From contig CBFDBT010000161.1 in NCBI GenBank assembly GCA_965603115.1, forward strand, positions 1 through 6,411: DNA of 6,411 nucleotides, given 5' to 3'. This DNA is from CBFDBT01 sp965603115 (lineage in GTDB: Bacteria > Pseudomonadota > Alphaproteobacteria > Sphingomonadales > Kordiimonadaceae). The translations under genes were made by a program, and so were the position numbers. Of this stretch, positions 5,730 to 6,411 are shown in pieces (the stretch's first letter is position 1; each line of letters begins with the position of its first letter). The notes below the pieces were generated by a model. That model saw nothing but the letters and a program-made list of their open reading frames with translations. It did no database searches and was not told the DNA's origin.

Positions 5730-6411
5730 ATGTATGCCTCTATGATAACATTTTTGGTATTATTATTCAGCTTTTCTTTTGATAGCCATGCTGGTGACGA
5801 CACGACCCAATCTGCATCACCAGTAAAGTTAGTTGGTGATGAATGGTGCCCCTATACATGCAAAACCCCTGATAAAGATAAAGGTCTAATAGTAGATGTG
5901 GCTACCGCGGCATTCAAAGAAGTTGGCATGGAAGTTACCTATGAATCTACATCGTGGGCTAGGGCCCTCAGGGAAGTTGAAGAGGGTAGGTCCGATGCCC
6001 TGCTTGGTGCAGATGGCACACGCAGGCAATATTTAAATATTGCCAAAGAATTTTTAATTCAAACTGAAGCTGCCTTTGTTGTTTTAAAGGATAGTGCCGT
6101 CACGCTTGATAAACCAAGTGATTTACTAAATTATAAACTCGGGTTTATGAAGGATTATTCGTATTCAAACAATAGTGATTGGCAAGTTGTCATTGATCAA
6201 CATACTAATACTATGGAACTGTCCGGTGCTTATGGTGAGGCGCGCCTATTAGATTTACTAGCAACAAAGCGCATTGAAGTTGCTGTTATTTATATTGGTG
6301 TGGCCAAATACTATTTAAAGAAAAACCCCAATTTGCCGCCTGTAAAATATAATAGAAAAGACTTGGAAGCAGATATACACATCGCTTTTTCTCAAACTGA
6401 TCGCGGCAAAT
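5730..6411 (+). CDS. Periplasmic substrate-binding protein, SBP_bac_3-like, C-terminus cut by right edge
   Basis: 227 codons are present of a secreted protein resembling family 3 solute-binding proteins (ABC-type amino-acid binding type, usually 240-280 residues). A signal peptide (MYASMITFLVLLFSFSFDSHA) is probably cleaved near A21. The first strand of lobe 1, VKLVGDEWCPYTC (32-44), is the position where relatives read as an E/DxxPY ligand-site motif. Next come GLIVDVATAAFKEVG, then the typical SWARALREVEEGRSDALLG segment and later LLDLLATKRIEVAVIYIG of lobe 2. The ATG has AAGGA (5715-5719) 10 nt upstream; an in-frame ATG at codon 5 has no better SD. It is divergent from the exporter operon. 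No permease or ATPase gene is visible, so it may be an orphan binding protein or a sensor-type protein; what lies downstream is not shown. The ligand is unknown. Confidence 0.85.
   Translation, partial: MYASMITFLVLLFSFSFDSHAGDDTTQSASPVKLVGDEWCPYTCKTPDKDKGLIVDVATAAFKEVGMEVTYESTSWARALREVEEGRSDALLGADGTRRQYLNIAKEFLIQTEAAFVVLKDSAVTLDKPSDLLNYKLGFMKDYSYSNNSDWQVVIDQHTNTMELSGAYGEARLLDLLATKRIEVAVIYIGVAKYYLKKNPNLPPVKYNRKDLEADIHIAFSQTDRGK

Overview
The window looks like chromosomal DNA of a Gram-negative bacterium, most likely a marine or aquatic member of the Pseudomonadota. Supporting this are a beta-barrel outer-membrane protein ending in Phe, Sec signal peptides, an RND-type exporter, and moderately AT-rich coding with very AT-rich intergenic DNA. 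The genus cannot be read from the sequence.

Layout: five genes lie in a row on the minus strand, covering about 1-5495. In transcription order they are a 12-TM MMPL/RND-superfamily exporter (2922-5495), a periplasmic LolA-like protein (2114-2917), an outer-membrane beta-barrel protein (819-2111), a two-TM DUF2892/YgaP-like membrane protein (570-779), and an iron-containing alcohol dehydrogenase cut by the left edge (1-523). Gaps are 4, 2, 39 and 46 nt, and no terminator-like hairpin separates them, so one transcript is likely. Diverging from this block on the plus strand is a periplasmic substrate-binding protein (SBP_bac_3-like), cut by the right edge (5730-6411).

How the genes may work together: the first three place one protein in each envelope layer (inner-membrane RND pump, LolA-fold carrier, outer-membrane barrel). 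This suggests a trans-envelope route for a lipid or other hydrophobic molecule. The two genes behind them may add an accessory membrane protein and a redox enzyme acting on an alcohol or aldehyde. The cargo is unknown.

Regulation: the 234-nt stretch between the divergent start codons holds a perfect 9-bp-arm inverted repeat (5528-5551). It sits just downstream of a candidate promoter for the exporter operon and looks like a repressor operator, possibly of TetR type. A separate candidate promoter faces the substrate-binding protein gene. No regulator gene is present in the window.

Several start codons were placed by Shine-Dalgarno position and signal-peptide shape rather than by longest ORF: exporter at 5495, barrel at 2111, DUF2892 protein at 779.
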